This document shows, piece by piece, positions 8,468-17,157 of a stretch of DNA of 64,000 nucleotides (the stretch's first letter is position 1; each line of letters opens with the position of its first letter). Location of the stretch: NCBI GenBank assembly GCA_003833075.1, contig RIAY01000009.1, positions 62,001-126,000 of the forward strand, in the 5' to 3' direction. A program made the translations under genes and the position numbers. The stretch is from Muribaculaceae bacterium Isolate-036 (Harlan). Lineage in GTDB: Bacteria > Bacteroidota > Bacteroidia > Bacteroidales > Muribaculaceae. Under the pieces are notes generated by a model. That model saw only the letters and a program-made list of their open reading frames with translations, searched no databases and was not told the DNA's origin.

Positions 8468-8893
8468 ATGAGTAAAAACTCCAGTCACGGAGGGCGGCGA
8501 CCTAAGGTTGACCCCTCCGTGAACCGCTACGTCGTGCGGTTCAACGCCGAGGAAAATGCCCGATTTCTCGCCATGTTCGAGCAATCGGAGGCCGACAACA
8601 AGGCGGCTTTCATCAAGCATTTCCTCTTTCAGAAGCCTTTCAAGGTCTTCTACGTTGATGAGAACACCCGTATTTTCATTGACAGACTTTCCGGTTTCAA
8701 TGCCCTCTATCGTACAATCGGTGTGTCTTACGACAATCTTGTCGCCACGCTCAATCAGAATTTCACCGAGAAGAAAGCGTCTGCGGCACTCGAAGAAATC
8801 AGAAAACTGATGATTCGGCTCATCTCCGTCAGTCAGGACATCGCGGCTCTGGCTCAAAAATTCGATGAGGAATGGTTGCAAAAATCTCGTTAG
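8468..8893 (+). CDS. mobA: MobA, mobilization accessory protein
   Basis: A 141-aa protein starting at the ATG after a TATAAT-like stretch (MSKNSSHGGRRPKVDP). The N-terminal part NRYVVRFNAEENARFLAMFE is typical of the ribbon-helix-helix-like DNA-binding domain of mobilization accessory proteins, followed by a helical region. It overlaps the relaxase gene by 22 bases. It probably binds oriT just upstream and recruits the relaxase MobB. A longer reading frame to 8402 exists, but the extension would run through the candidate oriT hairpin and has no family resemblance. Confidence 0.85.
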   Translation: MSKNSSHGGRRPKVDPSVNRYVVRFNAEENARFLAMFEQSEADNKAAFIKHFLFQKPFKVFYVDENTRIFIDRLSGFNALYRTIGVSYDNLVATLNQNFTEKKASAALEEIRKLMIRLISVSQDIAALAQKFDEEWLQKSR

Positions 8894-10191
8894 GCAACTC
8901 GCTTTACGGAGCCATCTGCTACAACGGGGAGAAGATCAACAAGGAGAAAGGACGGTTGCTCGACACCAACAAAATCTACAATGACGGAACTGGCTCTGTT
9001 GACATCAAACGCGCCTTCGCCGACTTCATGCAGTGGATGCCATCAACGACAAAGACAGAGCGGCCGATGGTTCATATCTCCCTCAATCCTCATCCCGATG
9101 ATGTCCTTACCGATGCGCAGCTGACGGCAATCGCCCGCGAGTATATGGAAAAGATGGGATTCGGTGACCAGCCATATATGGTCTATAAACACACCGACAT
9201 CAACCGACACCACATGCACATCGTGGCTCTGAGAATAAGGACTGACGGCAGTTGTATATCCGACAAGAACAACTTCTACCGCAGCAAGGAGATAACCCGT
9301 GAACTTGAACGCAAGTATGGATTGAGAACTGCCGAGCGCGAGAAGGTCACGCCTGATACTCCATTGCTGAAGATAGACCCGTCTGGTGACCTGAAGAAAC
9401 AGGTTGCCTCAGCGGTGAAGATTATCGGAATGCGTTATCGGTTCCAGACCATCGGTGAATATAATGCCGTGCTTGGCCTGTTCAATATCAGATGTGAGCT
9501 GACCGACGGCAGGGTCAACGGGCGTGAGTATCACGGGCTGGTATATTTTGCCCTTGGTGATGCCGGCAAACCTATAGCGGCTCCGTTCAAGGCGTCACGT
9601 CTCGGCAAGTTCGCCGGACGGGAGGCTATCGACGGCAAGTATGAGAAAGCGAAAGAGAAAATCAATATCACTCAGACAAAAGAGAAAGTTGCCGACGCGC
9701 TTGCCCATTGCTCCGGCAAAGATGACTTCATTTCTAAATTAAAGGAGAAGAATATTGATGTCGTTTTCAGGTACACTGATGAAGGCAGAATCTATGGCGT
9801 GACATTCATAGACCACGAGACATTCAATGTCCTCAACGGATCACGTTTAGGCAAGGCATTCTCTGCCAACGCGCTTGAAGCCAAATTCAATCCGTCGCAA
9901 GAGCCGGGTTCCCGTCAGGAGCATACCGTTCCTGTTTCTCAACCGTCGGAACCGACAGTCCAAGAGCCAAAACAAGAACTGGGGCAAGAGTCTGAGGGCA
10001 ATACCGGGTCTGACAGCAGAACACAGCAACAGACTCCTCCGGCAGCAAGTCAGAAGAGTCTGTTTGAAGATTTCGATGATAACTCAATAACCGGACTTGA
10101 CCTGTTCCAACAGGGGCAGTCGTACAATCCGGATGAAGAGGCGTTCATTCGCCGCATGAAGCGTCAGCACCGTCGCGGACGCAAACATTAA
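8872..10191 (+). CDS. mobB: MobB, relaxase/mobilization nuclease
   Basis: A 439-aa MobA/VirD2-type relaxase (MOBP-like). The N-terminal nuclease domain contains the metal-binding motif HTDINRHHMHI around residues 105-115 (HxDxxRxHxH) and the preceding MVHISLNPHPDD region. A Tyr in the first 25 residues (LYGAICYNGEK) is the likely nicking residue. The C-terminal third is Gln/Pro/Ser-rich and ends with a basic tail RRMKRQHRRGRKH. It overlaps mobA and precedes mobC by 12 bases, giving a three-gene mob operon. Confidence 0.92.
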   Translation: MVAKISLGNSLYGAICYNGEKINKEKGRLLDTNKIYNDGTGSVDIKRAFADFMQWMPSTTKTERPMVHISLNPHPDDVLTDAQLTAIAREYMEKMGFGDQPYMVYKHTDINRHHMHIVALRIRTDGSCISDKNNFYRSKEITRELERKYGLRTAEREKVTPDTPLLKIDPSGDLKKQVASAVKIIGMRYRFQTIGEYNAVLGLFNIRCELTDGRVNGREYHGLVYFALGDAGKPIAAPFKASRLGKFAGREAIDGKYEKAKEKINITQTKEKVADALAHCSGKDDFISKLKEKNIDVVFRYTDEGRIYGVTFIDHETFNVLNGSRLGKAFSANALEAKFNPSQEPGSRQEHTVPVSQPSEPTVQEPKQELGQESEGNTGSDSRTQQQTPPAASQKSLFEDFDDNSITGLDLFQQGQSYNPDEEAFIRRMKRQHRRGRKH

Positions 10192-10203
10192 CACCTTAAA
10201 AAT

Positions 10204-12171
10204 ATGAGTCAGCAAGAAGATGACCTTCGGTCATTGGCCAAGATAATGGATTTTCTTCGGGCCATCAGCATTGTGCTGGTGGTGACCAATCTCTACTTTT
10301 TCACGCGTGTGGAGACCGTTGACATCAATGAGTTCTACATGGTGGCCGATAAAATCCTTAATAATTTCAACAGTGAGTGTGGACTTTTCGCCAATACGTT
10401 CAACTCAAAACTGTTCGCAATGCTTTTGCTTGCCCTTTCGTGCTTCGGCACTAAAGGGGTCAAGGACGAGGCAATAACGTGGCGCCATATAATTATTGTG
10501 GGAGCCGTGGGAATCGTGGTGTTTCTGTTCAATTCATGGCTTCTGCCTATCGGCTATCGCTATATCTACATCATAACCACCATACTCGGATATATTGGTA
10601 TGTTGATGTCAGGTATATGGATAAGCCGAATGTTGAAGAACAACATGATGGACGACCGCTTCAACGATGAGAACGAATCGTTCATGCAGGAGACACGTCT
10701 GTTGAAAAATCCCTATTCCATAAATATCCCCACAAGGTTCTACTATGAAAAGAAGTGGCACTCGGGATGGATAAATGTGGTGAATCCCTTCCGCGCCTCG
10801 ATTGTGCTCGGCACCCCCGGTTCTGGCAAGTCGTTTGCAGTGGTCAACAACTTCCTTAAACAGCAGATTGATAAGGGTTTTGCGCTTTATTGTTATGATT
10901 TCAAATTTCCGGATTTATCCACAATCGTGTATAATCATCTGAAAAAGAACAAGGACAAGTACCCGAAGGGGGTAAAGTTCTATGTCATCAACTTCGATGA
11001 TCCTATGCGTAGCAACAGGTGTAACCCGATACACCCGGACTTCATGACCGACATTGCCGACGCATACGAATCGGCATATACCATTCTCTTAAATTTGAAT
11101 AAGACGTGGATACAGAAGCAGGGAGATTTCTTTGTGGAGTCGCCTATTATCCTGTTGGCCGCTATAATTTGGTTTTTGAAAATCTACGAGAATGGCAAGT
11201 ATTGTACATTCCCCAATGCGATTGAGTTTCTTAACCGCAACTATGAGGATATATTTCCAATACTCACATCATACCGTGAGCTGGAAAACTATCTTTCGCC
11301 GTTTATGGACGCATGGAAAGGCGGGGCACAAGACCAGCTCCAAGGTCAGATAGCATCAGCCAAAATCCCGCTGTCTCGCATGATTTCGCCACAGCTCTAT
11401 TGGGTAATGACAGGCAATGACTTCACTCTCGATATCAACAACCCGGAGCATCCGAAGATACTATGTGTCGGCAACAATCCCGACCGTCAGAACATATACG
11501 GTGCCGCACTCGGTCTATACAATTCCCGTATTGTCAAGCTCATCAATAAGAAGAATATGCTCAAATCGGGTGTGGTCATAGACGAACTCCCAACCATATA
11601 TTTCAAGGGTCTCGATAATCTTATCGCCACGGCACGAAGCAACAAGGTTGCAGTCTGCCTCGGTTTTCAGGACTTCTCGCAGTTGAAACGTGACTACGGC
11701 GACAAGGAAGCCGCGGTGGTGATGAACACCGTCGGCAATATCTTCTCCGGGCAGGTTGTCGGAGAAACCGCCAAGACACTTTCCGAGCGATTCGGTAAGG
11801 TTCTCCAGAAACGTCAGTCCATTTCAATCAACCGTCAGGATGTCAGCCACTCCATCAATACGCAGATGGACAGTCTTATTCCGGCAAGCAAGATTTCCAC
11901 ATTGACACAGGGTATGTTTGTCGGCGCGGTAAGCGACAACTTCGACGAGCGTATCGACCAGAAGATTTTCCATGCCGAAATTGTAGTGGACACAAAAGCG
12001 GTAGCGAGGGAAGAGAAAGCTTACAAGCCCATACCCATTCTGACCGACATTCCTACAAAGGAGGCTATGGAGATCGCGATACAGGACAATTACGACCAAG
12101 TGAAGCAGGACGTGAGGGGGATTGTCCTCAAAGAGAAGGTACGTCTGGCACGGGAAGCGAACAGCGACTGA
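10204..12171 (+). CDS. mobC: MobC, VirD4/TraD-like coupling protein
   Basis: A 655-aa type IV coupling ATPase that links the relaxosome to the mating channel. The N-terminus has about four hydrophobic segments within residues 15-140, then a P-loop GTPGSGKS near residues 203-210 and a Walker B-like VVIDELPTIYF near 458-468, with the LGFQDFSQLKRDYG segment following. This is the YWFCY/TraG-TraD type found in Bacteroides ICEs. It is the last gene of the mob operon, ending just before a strong hairpin at 12179-12215. Confidence 0.92.
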   Translation: MSQQEDDLRSLAKIMDFLRAISIVLVVTNLYFFTRVETVDINEFYMVADKILNNFNSECGLFANTFNSKLFAMLLLALSCFGTKGVKDEAITWRHIIIVGAVGIVVFLFNSWLLPIGYRYIYIITTILGYIGMLMSGIWISRMLKNNMMDDRFNDENESFMQETRLLKNPYSINIPTRFYYEKKWHSGWINVVNPFRASIVLGTPGSGKSFAVVNNFLKQQIDKGFALYCYDFKFPDLSTIVYNHLKKNKDKYPKGVKFYVINFDDPMRSNRCNPIHPDFMTDIADAYESAYTILLNLNKTWIQKQGDFFVESPIILLAAIIWFLKIYENGKYCTFPNAIEFLNRNYEDIFPILTSYRELENYLSPFMDAWKGGAQDQLQGQIASAKIPLSRMISPQLYWVMTGNDFTLDINNPEHPKILCVGNNPDRQNIYGAALGLYNSRIVKLINKKNMLKSGVVIDELPTIYFKGLDNLIATARSNKVAVCLGFQDFSQLKRDYGDKEAAVVMNTVGNIFSGQVVGETAKTLSERFGKVLQKRQSISINRQDVSHSINTQMDSLIPASKISTLTQGMFVGAVSDNFDERIDQKIFHAEIVVDTKAVAREEKAYKPIPILTDIPTKEAMEIAIQDNYDQVKQDVRGIVLKEKVRLAREANSD

Positions 12172-12178
12172 ACTTATT

Positions 12179-12215
12179 ATCCGCAGTTGTACGGCAGGTC
12201 TGTATGACTGCGGAT
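12179..12215. terminator. Bidirectional terminator-like hairpin between mobC and the rteC-like gene
   Basis: Perfect nine-base arms ATCCGCAGT (12179-12187) and ACTGCGGAT (12207-12215) flank a 19-base loop, in the 47-base gap between two convergent genes. No strong T-run is seen, so termination may be partly factor dependent. Confidence 0.6.
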
Positions 12216-12218
12216 TTA

Positions 12219-12971
12219 TCATGCCCTTCTGCCGAGATATCTGCGTTGTAGTTCCTTCTCTGTATCTTCGAGCAACTGCCGAAGTGCCTTGCAACGACTG
12301 GGCATGTCATCGTCCTTCGGATGCTTCTCTTCAATCTTTTTCAGTGCTTTATAATATTCGGTCAGACTCTTTTTGACACCGAAGACACGGAATATGGTTC
12401 TTATAAACTCGGCATCGGTTTCAGCAGATATTTTCCCGGAAATCAGGAGTGCAAGAACAAGTTCCACCAGTTCGGTAAATTTACCTTCCCACTGGATAGA
12501 TGAAACTTCTTCAACGGCGATTTTGTCATCTGAAACAGTCGCGGATACGATTGCGACTTCACCTTCATTCAGAGAGTTGTCTTTTACCCACTCGCCTATG
12601 CGGTCAATGTAACGCTTGATGAACTTGATGGCACGCTCGACGAAACGGAGATAGTTGTCATCAAGATTGGTGGAATCTTCGAGTATTATTGTCAGATAAT
12701 CCTCGGCCACGATAAGGGCCGAATGTACCTCCGACTTGTTGTGACTACTGTGAAATAGCATCACGATTGCCTTTGTGAACGTAGCGTATGTGTCTTTGAG
12801 ATTGTCGAGTTCTCCGGCTTCGACACCGAGGAAAAAATCATGCTCAATCAGAATGAAGATATTGAGCGACTCACAGACAATTGACTTATTATTTTCGGTC
12901 ATACCAACTGTCGATTCGATATGTCCTTCCGCAACGCTGTCGCAAGGGTGTTTAGTAGAATCTTTAATCAT
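12219..12971 (-). CDS. RteC-like regulatory protein
   Basis: A 250-aa protein whose C-terminal half resembles RteC of CTnDOT-type elements: a WEGKFTELVELVLALLISG block is followed by a helix with FRVFGVKKSLTEYYKALKKI and a basic tail. RteC activates excision genes in CTnDOT; here the gene lies next to an NtrC-type regulator, as rteC lies near rteB. The N-terminal half is helical and acidic without recognisable motifs. A 52-aa ORF precedes it by 15 bases. The assignment rests on the C-terminal pattern and context, not on an alignment. Confidence 0.7.
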   Translation of the reverse strand: MIKDSTKHPCDSVAEGHIESTVGMTENNKSIVCESLNIFILIEHDFFLGVEAGELDNLKDTYATFTKAIVMLFHSSHNKSEVHSALIVAEDYLTIILEDSTNLDDNYLRFVERAIKFIKRYIDRIGEWVKDNSLNEGEVAIVSATVSDDKIAVEEVSSIQWEGKFTELVELVLALLISGKISAETDAEFIRTIFRVFGVKKSLTEYYKALKKIEEKHPKDDDMPSRCKALRQLLEDTEKELQRRYLGRRA

Positions 12972-12986
12972 ATAAGTATGATGCGT

Positions 12987-13145
12987 TTACTTTACATATA
13001 CTGTTGATGAAAACTTATATTGCATCGACAAGCTGTTCTCGCTGGTCTGAAGAACGAAGTCCTTGTTGGCTATGAGCAGTATCTCGTTCTCTCCGTTGGT
13101 CAGTTGCCGGGAGAACTCGGTCTCGGTAAGTGAAAATACATCCAT
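12987..13145 (-). CDS. 52-aa protein upstream of the rteC-like gene
   Basis: A short ORF from ATG (13145) to TAA (12987-12989) encodes MDVFSLTETEFSRQLTNGEN followed by EILLIANKDFVLQTS and an aromatic/basic end. Codon use is like the flanking genes and the spacing to the next gene is 15 bases, so the two are probably co-transcribed. No homologue is recognised. Small ORFs at this position could be regulatory leaders or DNA-binding partners. Confidence 0.5.
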   Translation of the reverse strand: MDVFSLTETEFSRQLTNGENEILLIANKDFVLQTSENSLSMQYKFSSTVYVK

Positions 13146-13461
13146 TTGTTTTATCTATTTTTACATTGTTTGACTTGTGACATTAACATATGTTTTGGAG
13201 TATTTTTTGTTCAATCTCTGAAGGCCGGATATTGTTATGTCCTTAATTAACAGGCTTAAACGTTAGATGCAATTCTCTTTTTATAAGTGCTGGAAAATCA
13301 CAAATATATGTAAAATGATTTTACAAGTGTAAAAGGATATACAGTAAAAATCGCCGATGTCTAAACAATCAAAACATTACAGTTGTTATGTTTTATGTAT
13401 GACGTGAATTGATCACCGATAGAGTATGATTTAACTAAAAAGTAGCGATATTACCTTATAA
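13146..13461. promoter_or_regulatory. Divergent AT-rich regulatory region with 17-bp palindrome
   Basis: This gap separates the minus-strand rteC-like unit from the plus-strand regulator. It contains a perfect palindrome TGTAAAAT-G-ATTTTACA at 13309-13325, a further TGTAAAA at 13328-13334 and an inverted TTTTACA near 13161-13167. These look like operator half-sites for an ICE regulator. No clear TTTG/TAnnTTTG promoter was found. Confidence 0.5.
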
Positions 13462-14730
13462 ATGAAGAAAATTCTCATTTATGACCATGACCGCACCTTC
13501 TGCCTACGGTTAGCGGAATGGGTTGACAAAAATAAATTTGAAGTGAGGTATTCTGACGATCACAAGGTTGCGAGAAAGCTGATTGCAAACGGTCTTTTCG
13601 ACATCATCGTCATTTATGTGTCTTGCCTTCTTTGCGACGGGATGAGACTTGCAACAGACATATTGGATCTTCGACCTACCACACCTGTCCTATGCGCTCT
13701 TGATAAAGATGACAATGCGCTTCTTATCAGACTGATACAAAAAGGCGCAACCGACTATATTGACAAACGCTTCATCAATCGCAAAAATTTTAATCTGCTT
13801 GTTTCGCGGATTGTTCCGGATAAAGAGAGCAGGGAGGAGTTATACGAATATCAGGGAACACAATATAGAGAGTGCATCAGTAAGGCAAAAATGTTCGCAC
13901 CGCTAATTGCTCCTTTGACCATATTCGGAGAGTCTGGAGTGGGAAAGAGTGTGATTGCCCGACGTATTTTCAATGACAGTCATATATTCAACAAGGTTTT
14001 CGTCTCTGCGAAATGCTCTCTTATGGATGTGGCGTCGGCACCGGAGCAATTGGTGGGTACTGGCAGCAGAAAGAGTCCGGGACTATTTGAACAGGCCTTC
14101 AATGGGACATTGTTTTTTGACGAAATCGGAGATATGCCATTGGCTGCGCAGGCAATATTGTCCCATGCCATCGAAGACGGTGTGTATTATCCTGTCGGTT
14201 TATCGAACCATGTAAGATTCAACGCGCGGATAATAACCTCGTCTTCAAAAGATCTCTCCGCTATGATGAAATCCGGCATATTGCTCCGCGAGTTTTATGA
14301 CATAATCCGGCAATATTCCCTCTATGTCCCTTCATTGAGGGAATGCCGGGATGAAATCGTATCGTTCGCCGAATTCTTTGTCTCACAACTTACTCGGAAT
14401 AATCCTCAAATATCAGCGAAAGGATTCTCAGTATCAGCGAAAAGACATCTGACAAGCCACAAATGGGAAGGTAATATTCGCGAACTGCGCTGTTGCATCA
14501 ACAATGCCGTATTTTCGTGCGACTCACCTCTGATAAAGGCACGGCATTTACACTTTGAACCTCCGTCCAGAACATGCCGTGAAAACAGTCAGGACAGGCA
14601 AGAGATAATAGAGGCAATGAAATTGGCCAAAAACAATAAAACCGTCGCCGCCTCAATATTGGGACTAACACGCCCGACCCTCTATTCGAGATTGAGAAAA
14701 TATGGATTGTCCGAATGTAAGCCTGTTTAG
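13462..14730 (+). CDS. RteB-like NtrC-family regulator with degenerate receiver and AAA+ loop
   Basis: A 422-aa protein with three parts: receiver-like domain (about 1-115), AAA+ domain (about 135-355) and Fis-type HTH (about 378-418, ending TRPTLYSRLRKYGL). The receiver places Tyr52 where the phospho-acceptor Asp belongs (IVIYVSCLLCDGM; seven residues before the conserved DG). The AAA+ domain keeps Walker A (GESGVGKS) and Walker B (TLFFDEIGDMP), but the loop that should carry GAFTGA is about seven residues shorter and reads LVGTGSRKSPGLFEQA. It is therefore unlikely to be switched by phosphorylation or to activate sigma-54 polymerase. Context matches rteB of CTnDOT, but no rteA-type sensor kinase is present. 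Confidence 0.85.
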   Translation: MKKILIYDHDRTFCLRLAEWVDKNKFEVRYSDDHKVARKLIANGLFDIIVIYVSCLLCDGMRLATDILDLRPTTPVLCALDKDDNALLIRLIQKGATDYIDKRFINRKNFNLLVSRIVPDKESREELYEYQGTQYRECISKAKMFAPLIAPLTIFGESGVGKSVIARRIFNDSHIFNKVFVSAKCSLMDVASAPEQLVGTGSRKSPGLFEQAFNGTLFFDEIGDMPLAAQAILSHAIEDGVYYPVGLSNHVRFNARIITSSSKDLSAMMKSGILLREFYDIIRQYSLYVPSLRECRDEIVSFAEFFVSQLTRNNPQISAKGFSVSAKRHLTSHKWEGNIRELRCCINNAVFSCDSPLIKARHLHFEPPSRTCRENSQDRQEIIEAMKLAKNNKTVAASILGLTRPTLYSRLRKYGLSECKPV

Positions 14731-15099
14731 GTTACAGACGTGATATAAGCCTCAATACTCTATATGTAAAACACATCGGAAAGCCGTACCTCTCAATATG
14801 ACAATGCAGATTATCCGTGACATAAATGGATAGCGATAAGGCTACAATTTTCAAACGTTTAATAATCAATGGATAGACACAACATTTCAATATCATCTGC
14901 TTGAATATGAGATATGGATAATAATCGTTATTATAAAGGTAACAGGCAGTGTGATTCTTCAAGAAAATTTCCACATTTTCGCATTCACGACTGCCTGTCA
15001 CCTACAATACTCTATGATTGTAATGCAATTACAAAGATAAGAAAAGATTTGTGCATTTGCCAAATCTTTTCTATTTTTGTGGATTAAAAGCGTCTTCGT
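14731..15099. promoter_or_regulatory. Gene-free gap with inverted repeat and TetR promoter/operator
   Basis: No credible gene. A 14-base inverted repeat (AGGTAACAGGCAGT at 14937-14950, ACTGCCTGTCACCT at 14990-15003, one mismatch) could be a terminator or operator. The right end carries the promoter and operator of the TetR gene at 15100. Confidence 0.5.
15040..15079 (+). promoter_or_regulatory. TetR promoter overlapped by a 12-bp inverted repeat operator
   Basis: A -33 box TTTG (15048-15051) and a -7 box TATTTTTG (15072-15079) are separated by exactly 20 bases. A perfect inverted repeat AGAAAAGATTTG (15040-15051) / CAAATCTTTTCT (15061-15072) with a nine-base spacer overlaps both boxes, the classic layout for autorepression by a TetR dimer. 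The predicted start is about 15 bases before the ATG. Confidence 0.75.
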
Positions 15100-15711
15100 A
15101 TGTATAAGAACAACAGAAGAGAACAGCTCTATAAAGCCGCATTCAGGCTCTTCTTGACCCGTCAATACGACTCGGTCAGCATCAGTGACATAGAAAAAGA
15201 AGCAAACATGACGAGGGGAGCTATAACATATTATGCCGGCAGTAAATTAAATCTGTTCCACGAAGTTGTTAAACATTACCTTGTTGACAAACAAGATTTA
15301 AAACATAAAATAACTTCTCCGTCGTTTGAGTCACTATTGGATTTCATCAACAAATATGTGGACGGATGCCAGCATACGATGACCGGTATTTGTAGCATTA
15401 TGTCGGAGATGCCGGTGTGTAATGTCAGCAGATATTATATTTCGCTAATACTGGAAATAAGTTCGTATTTCCCGGATCTGCACGAGAGATACTTAGAAAA
15501 TAGAAATAAGGAATTGGCGATATGGATAGCTCAGATTAGCAAAGCCATAGAAAATAATGAAATCAAGAATGACATTGATATAGTCAATACCGCAAAACAT
15601 TTTATCTGTATTTTTTATGGTCAAGCATACCTTGACTCTCTTTCAATGGGGCTTAATACGGTTGAACTTCGCAACCAAATGATCAGTCTCTACAAATTAC
15701 TGAAGCTCTAA
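15100..15711 (+). CDS. TetR-family transcriptional regulator 1
   Basis: A 203-aa regulator. The N-terminal HTH (residues about 8-55, with FRLFLTRQYDSVSISDIEKE and MTRGAITYYAGSKLNLFHEV) is the TetR DNA-binding domain; the C-terminal two thirds is a helical ligand-binding domain without recognisable subfamily. It is read from a strong promoter overlapped by a 12-base palindrome, so it probably represses itself. The next gene, a ketoacyl synthase-like enzyme, has its own promoter without a copy of that palindrome, so control of it by this protein is not shown. Confidence 0.88.
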   Translation: MYKNNRREQLYKAAFRLFLTRQYDSVSISDIEKEANMTRGAITYYAGSKLNLFHEVVKHYLVDKQDLKHKITSPSFESLLDFINKYVDGCQHTMTGICSIMSEMPVCNVSRYYISLILEISSYFPDLHERYLENRNKELAIWIAQISKAIENNEIKNDIDIVNTAKHFICIFYGQAYLDSLSMGLNTVELRNQMISLYKLLKL

Positions 15712-15995
15712 CGATTATCTTTTTATAGATATTAAGTATAATTGTTGTTGAAGGGTTGAAACAATACCGTAGATTATTTGTCTCGTTTATTAGTTTGTTG
15801 TGAAAGAATTACAGGATTTCATACCTTTCAAACCTGCATTTACGACTGCCGTCTGCGGTTTGGGTATCAATGCTCCTTTCGTTCATGTTTGCCCTCAAGA
15901 ATGGCTGATTGAGTGCGGTTGAGTAACTTTTGTTTGGAGAATTTCAGATTATTCATTATCTTTGCGGTCGATTTCATAACGAGCATTATGTGACT
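15712..15995 (+). promoter_or_regulatory. Intergenic region with the KASIII-like gene promoter
   Basis: A textbook Bacteroidetes promoter lies at its end: TTTG at 15933-15936, 20 bases, TATCTTTG at 15957-15964. It predicts transcription from about 15971 and supports a start at the ATG at 15996 rather than the longer open frame from 15930. Nothing else recognisable is present. Confidence 0.75.
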
Positions 15996-17135
15996 ATGGC
16001 CGACAATAAAGTCTATATAACAAAAACCTCATCGTTCTTTCCCAACAATCCTGTGGAGAACGATGAAATTGAGGCATATCTGGGCAGAATAGGAGACAAG
16101 AAGTCACGTGTAATGCCTATAATTCTGCGACAGAATGGTATAAAGAAAAGATACTATGCCATAGATAAAAACCAAAACATCACTCATTCCAATTCTGAAC
16201 TTGCCAAAGAAGCCATTGACAAGCTCCTTCCCAACAGTGCAGATAAAAGGTCTATTCAGTTTTTGGCGTGTGGAACATCCACCCCTGACCAAATGTTGCC
16301 TTCTCAAGCCTCTATGATACATGGCGCAGCATTTGAGCAACCAATGGAGATAATATCGTGTGCAGGTGTTTGTTTGAGTGGAATACAAGCATTTAAGGCA
16401 GCGTTTATGTCTGTAAAATGCGGTAATACACAAAACGCAATAAGCACTACATCAGAATTGCCATCACCTGCTTTGTTGTCGAAATTCTTTGAAGAAGAAT
16501 ACGCTCACATTGCAAAAATAACTGAAAGACCATATATTGCTTTCGAGAAAGATTTCCTGAGATTTATGATTTCTGATGGAGCCGCTGCGGTACTTCTGGA
16601 AAATCAACCCAGTGGTGAAATCAATCTTGAAGTGGAATGGGTAGAAGTCATTTCCTATGCAAACAGACTTCCTGCGTGCATGTACCAATGGTGTGAAAAA
16701 ACACCGGACGGAAATCTGAAAAGTTGGAAGGAATTCAGCGCAGATGACATCTCCAACAAGTCCATCTGGTGCATTAAGCAGGATGTGAAATTATTGAACG
16801 AGCATATAATGCGGCTATTCGCCGAAGCTACCCAACATGCTCTTCTGAAGAACAAAGCAGATGAAAATCGTATTAGATACGTAATTCCGCATATTTCTTC
16901 AATGTACTTTTACAACATTCTTGACGAGGAACTAAAGAAGAAAGGCGTTAGTCTTCCAACAAGCAAGTGGTATACGAATCTTACATGGGTTGGCAATGTC
17001 GGTTCTGTTGCTCCTTTTGCTGCCTTGGATGAACTGATTAGAACAAAACCTCTCGAAAAAGGAGATCAGATATTGCTTTTGGTTCCTGAAAGCGGGAGAT
17101 TTTCATATGGGATAGCATTATTGACTTGTAGATAA
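15996..17135 (+). CDS. Stand-alone beta-ketoacyl-ACP synthase III-like enzyme
   Basis: A 379-aa thiolase-fold condensing enzyme resembling FabH/KASIII. The full Cys-His-Asn triad is visible: Cys122 in SCAGVCLSG, His299 in YVIPHISSMYF and Asn334 in WVGNVGSVAPFAALDE, plus MISDGAAAVLLE near 191-202. It should perform decarboxylative or acyl-transfer condensation on acyl-CoA or acyl-ACP. No ACP, ketoreductase or other fatty-acid gene is nearby, so it must borrow host substrates. Its only partners are two TetR regulators. The set suggests an ICE-encoded change to a fatty acid or a small acyl signal; the product is unknown. The start is fixed by the promoter at 15933-15964. Confidence 0.85.
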   Translation: MADNKVYITKTSSFFPNNPVENDEIEAYLGRIGDKKSRVMPIILRQNGIKKRYYAIDKNQNITHSNSELAKEAIDKLLPNSADKRSIQFLACGTSTPDQMLPSQASMIHGAAFEQPMEIISCAGVCLSGIQAFKAAFMSVKCGNTQNAISTTSELPSPALLSKFFEEEYAHIAKITERPYIAFEKDFLRFMISDGAAAVLLENQPSGEINLEVEWVEVISYANRLPACMYQWCEKTPDGNLKSWKEFSADDISNKSIWCIKQDVKLLNEHIMRLFAEATQHALLKNKADENRIRYVIPHISSMYFYNILDEELKKKGVSLPTSKWYTNLTWVGNVGSVAPFAALDELIRTKPLEKGDQILLLVPESGRFSYGIALLTCR

Positions 17136-17157
17136 CGTTCATTCGGTAAATTTTTAC

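Noticed and set aside
14732..15001. Minus-strand 89-codon frame after the RteB-like gene
   Set aside because: Cys/Tyr/Leu-rich random-looking product, no start signal; overlaps an inverted repeat.
12219..15001. Expected tetQ-rteA genes of CTnDOT-type elements
   Set aside because: No tetracycline-resistance gene or sensor kinase could be recognised near the rteC-like and rteB-like genes.
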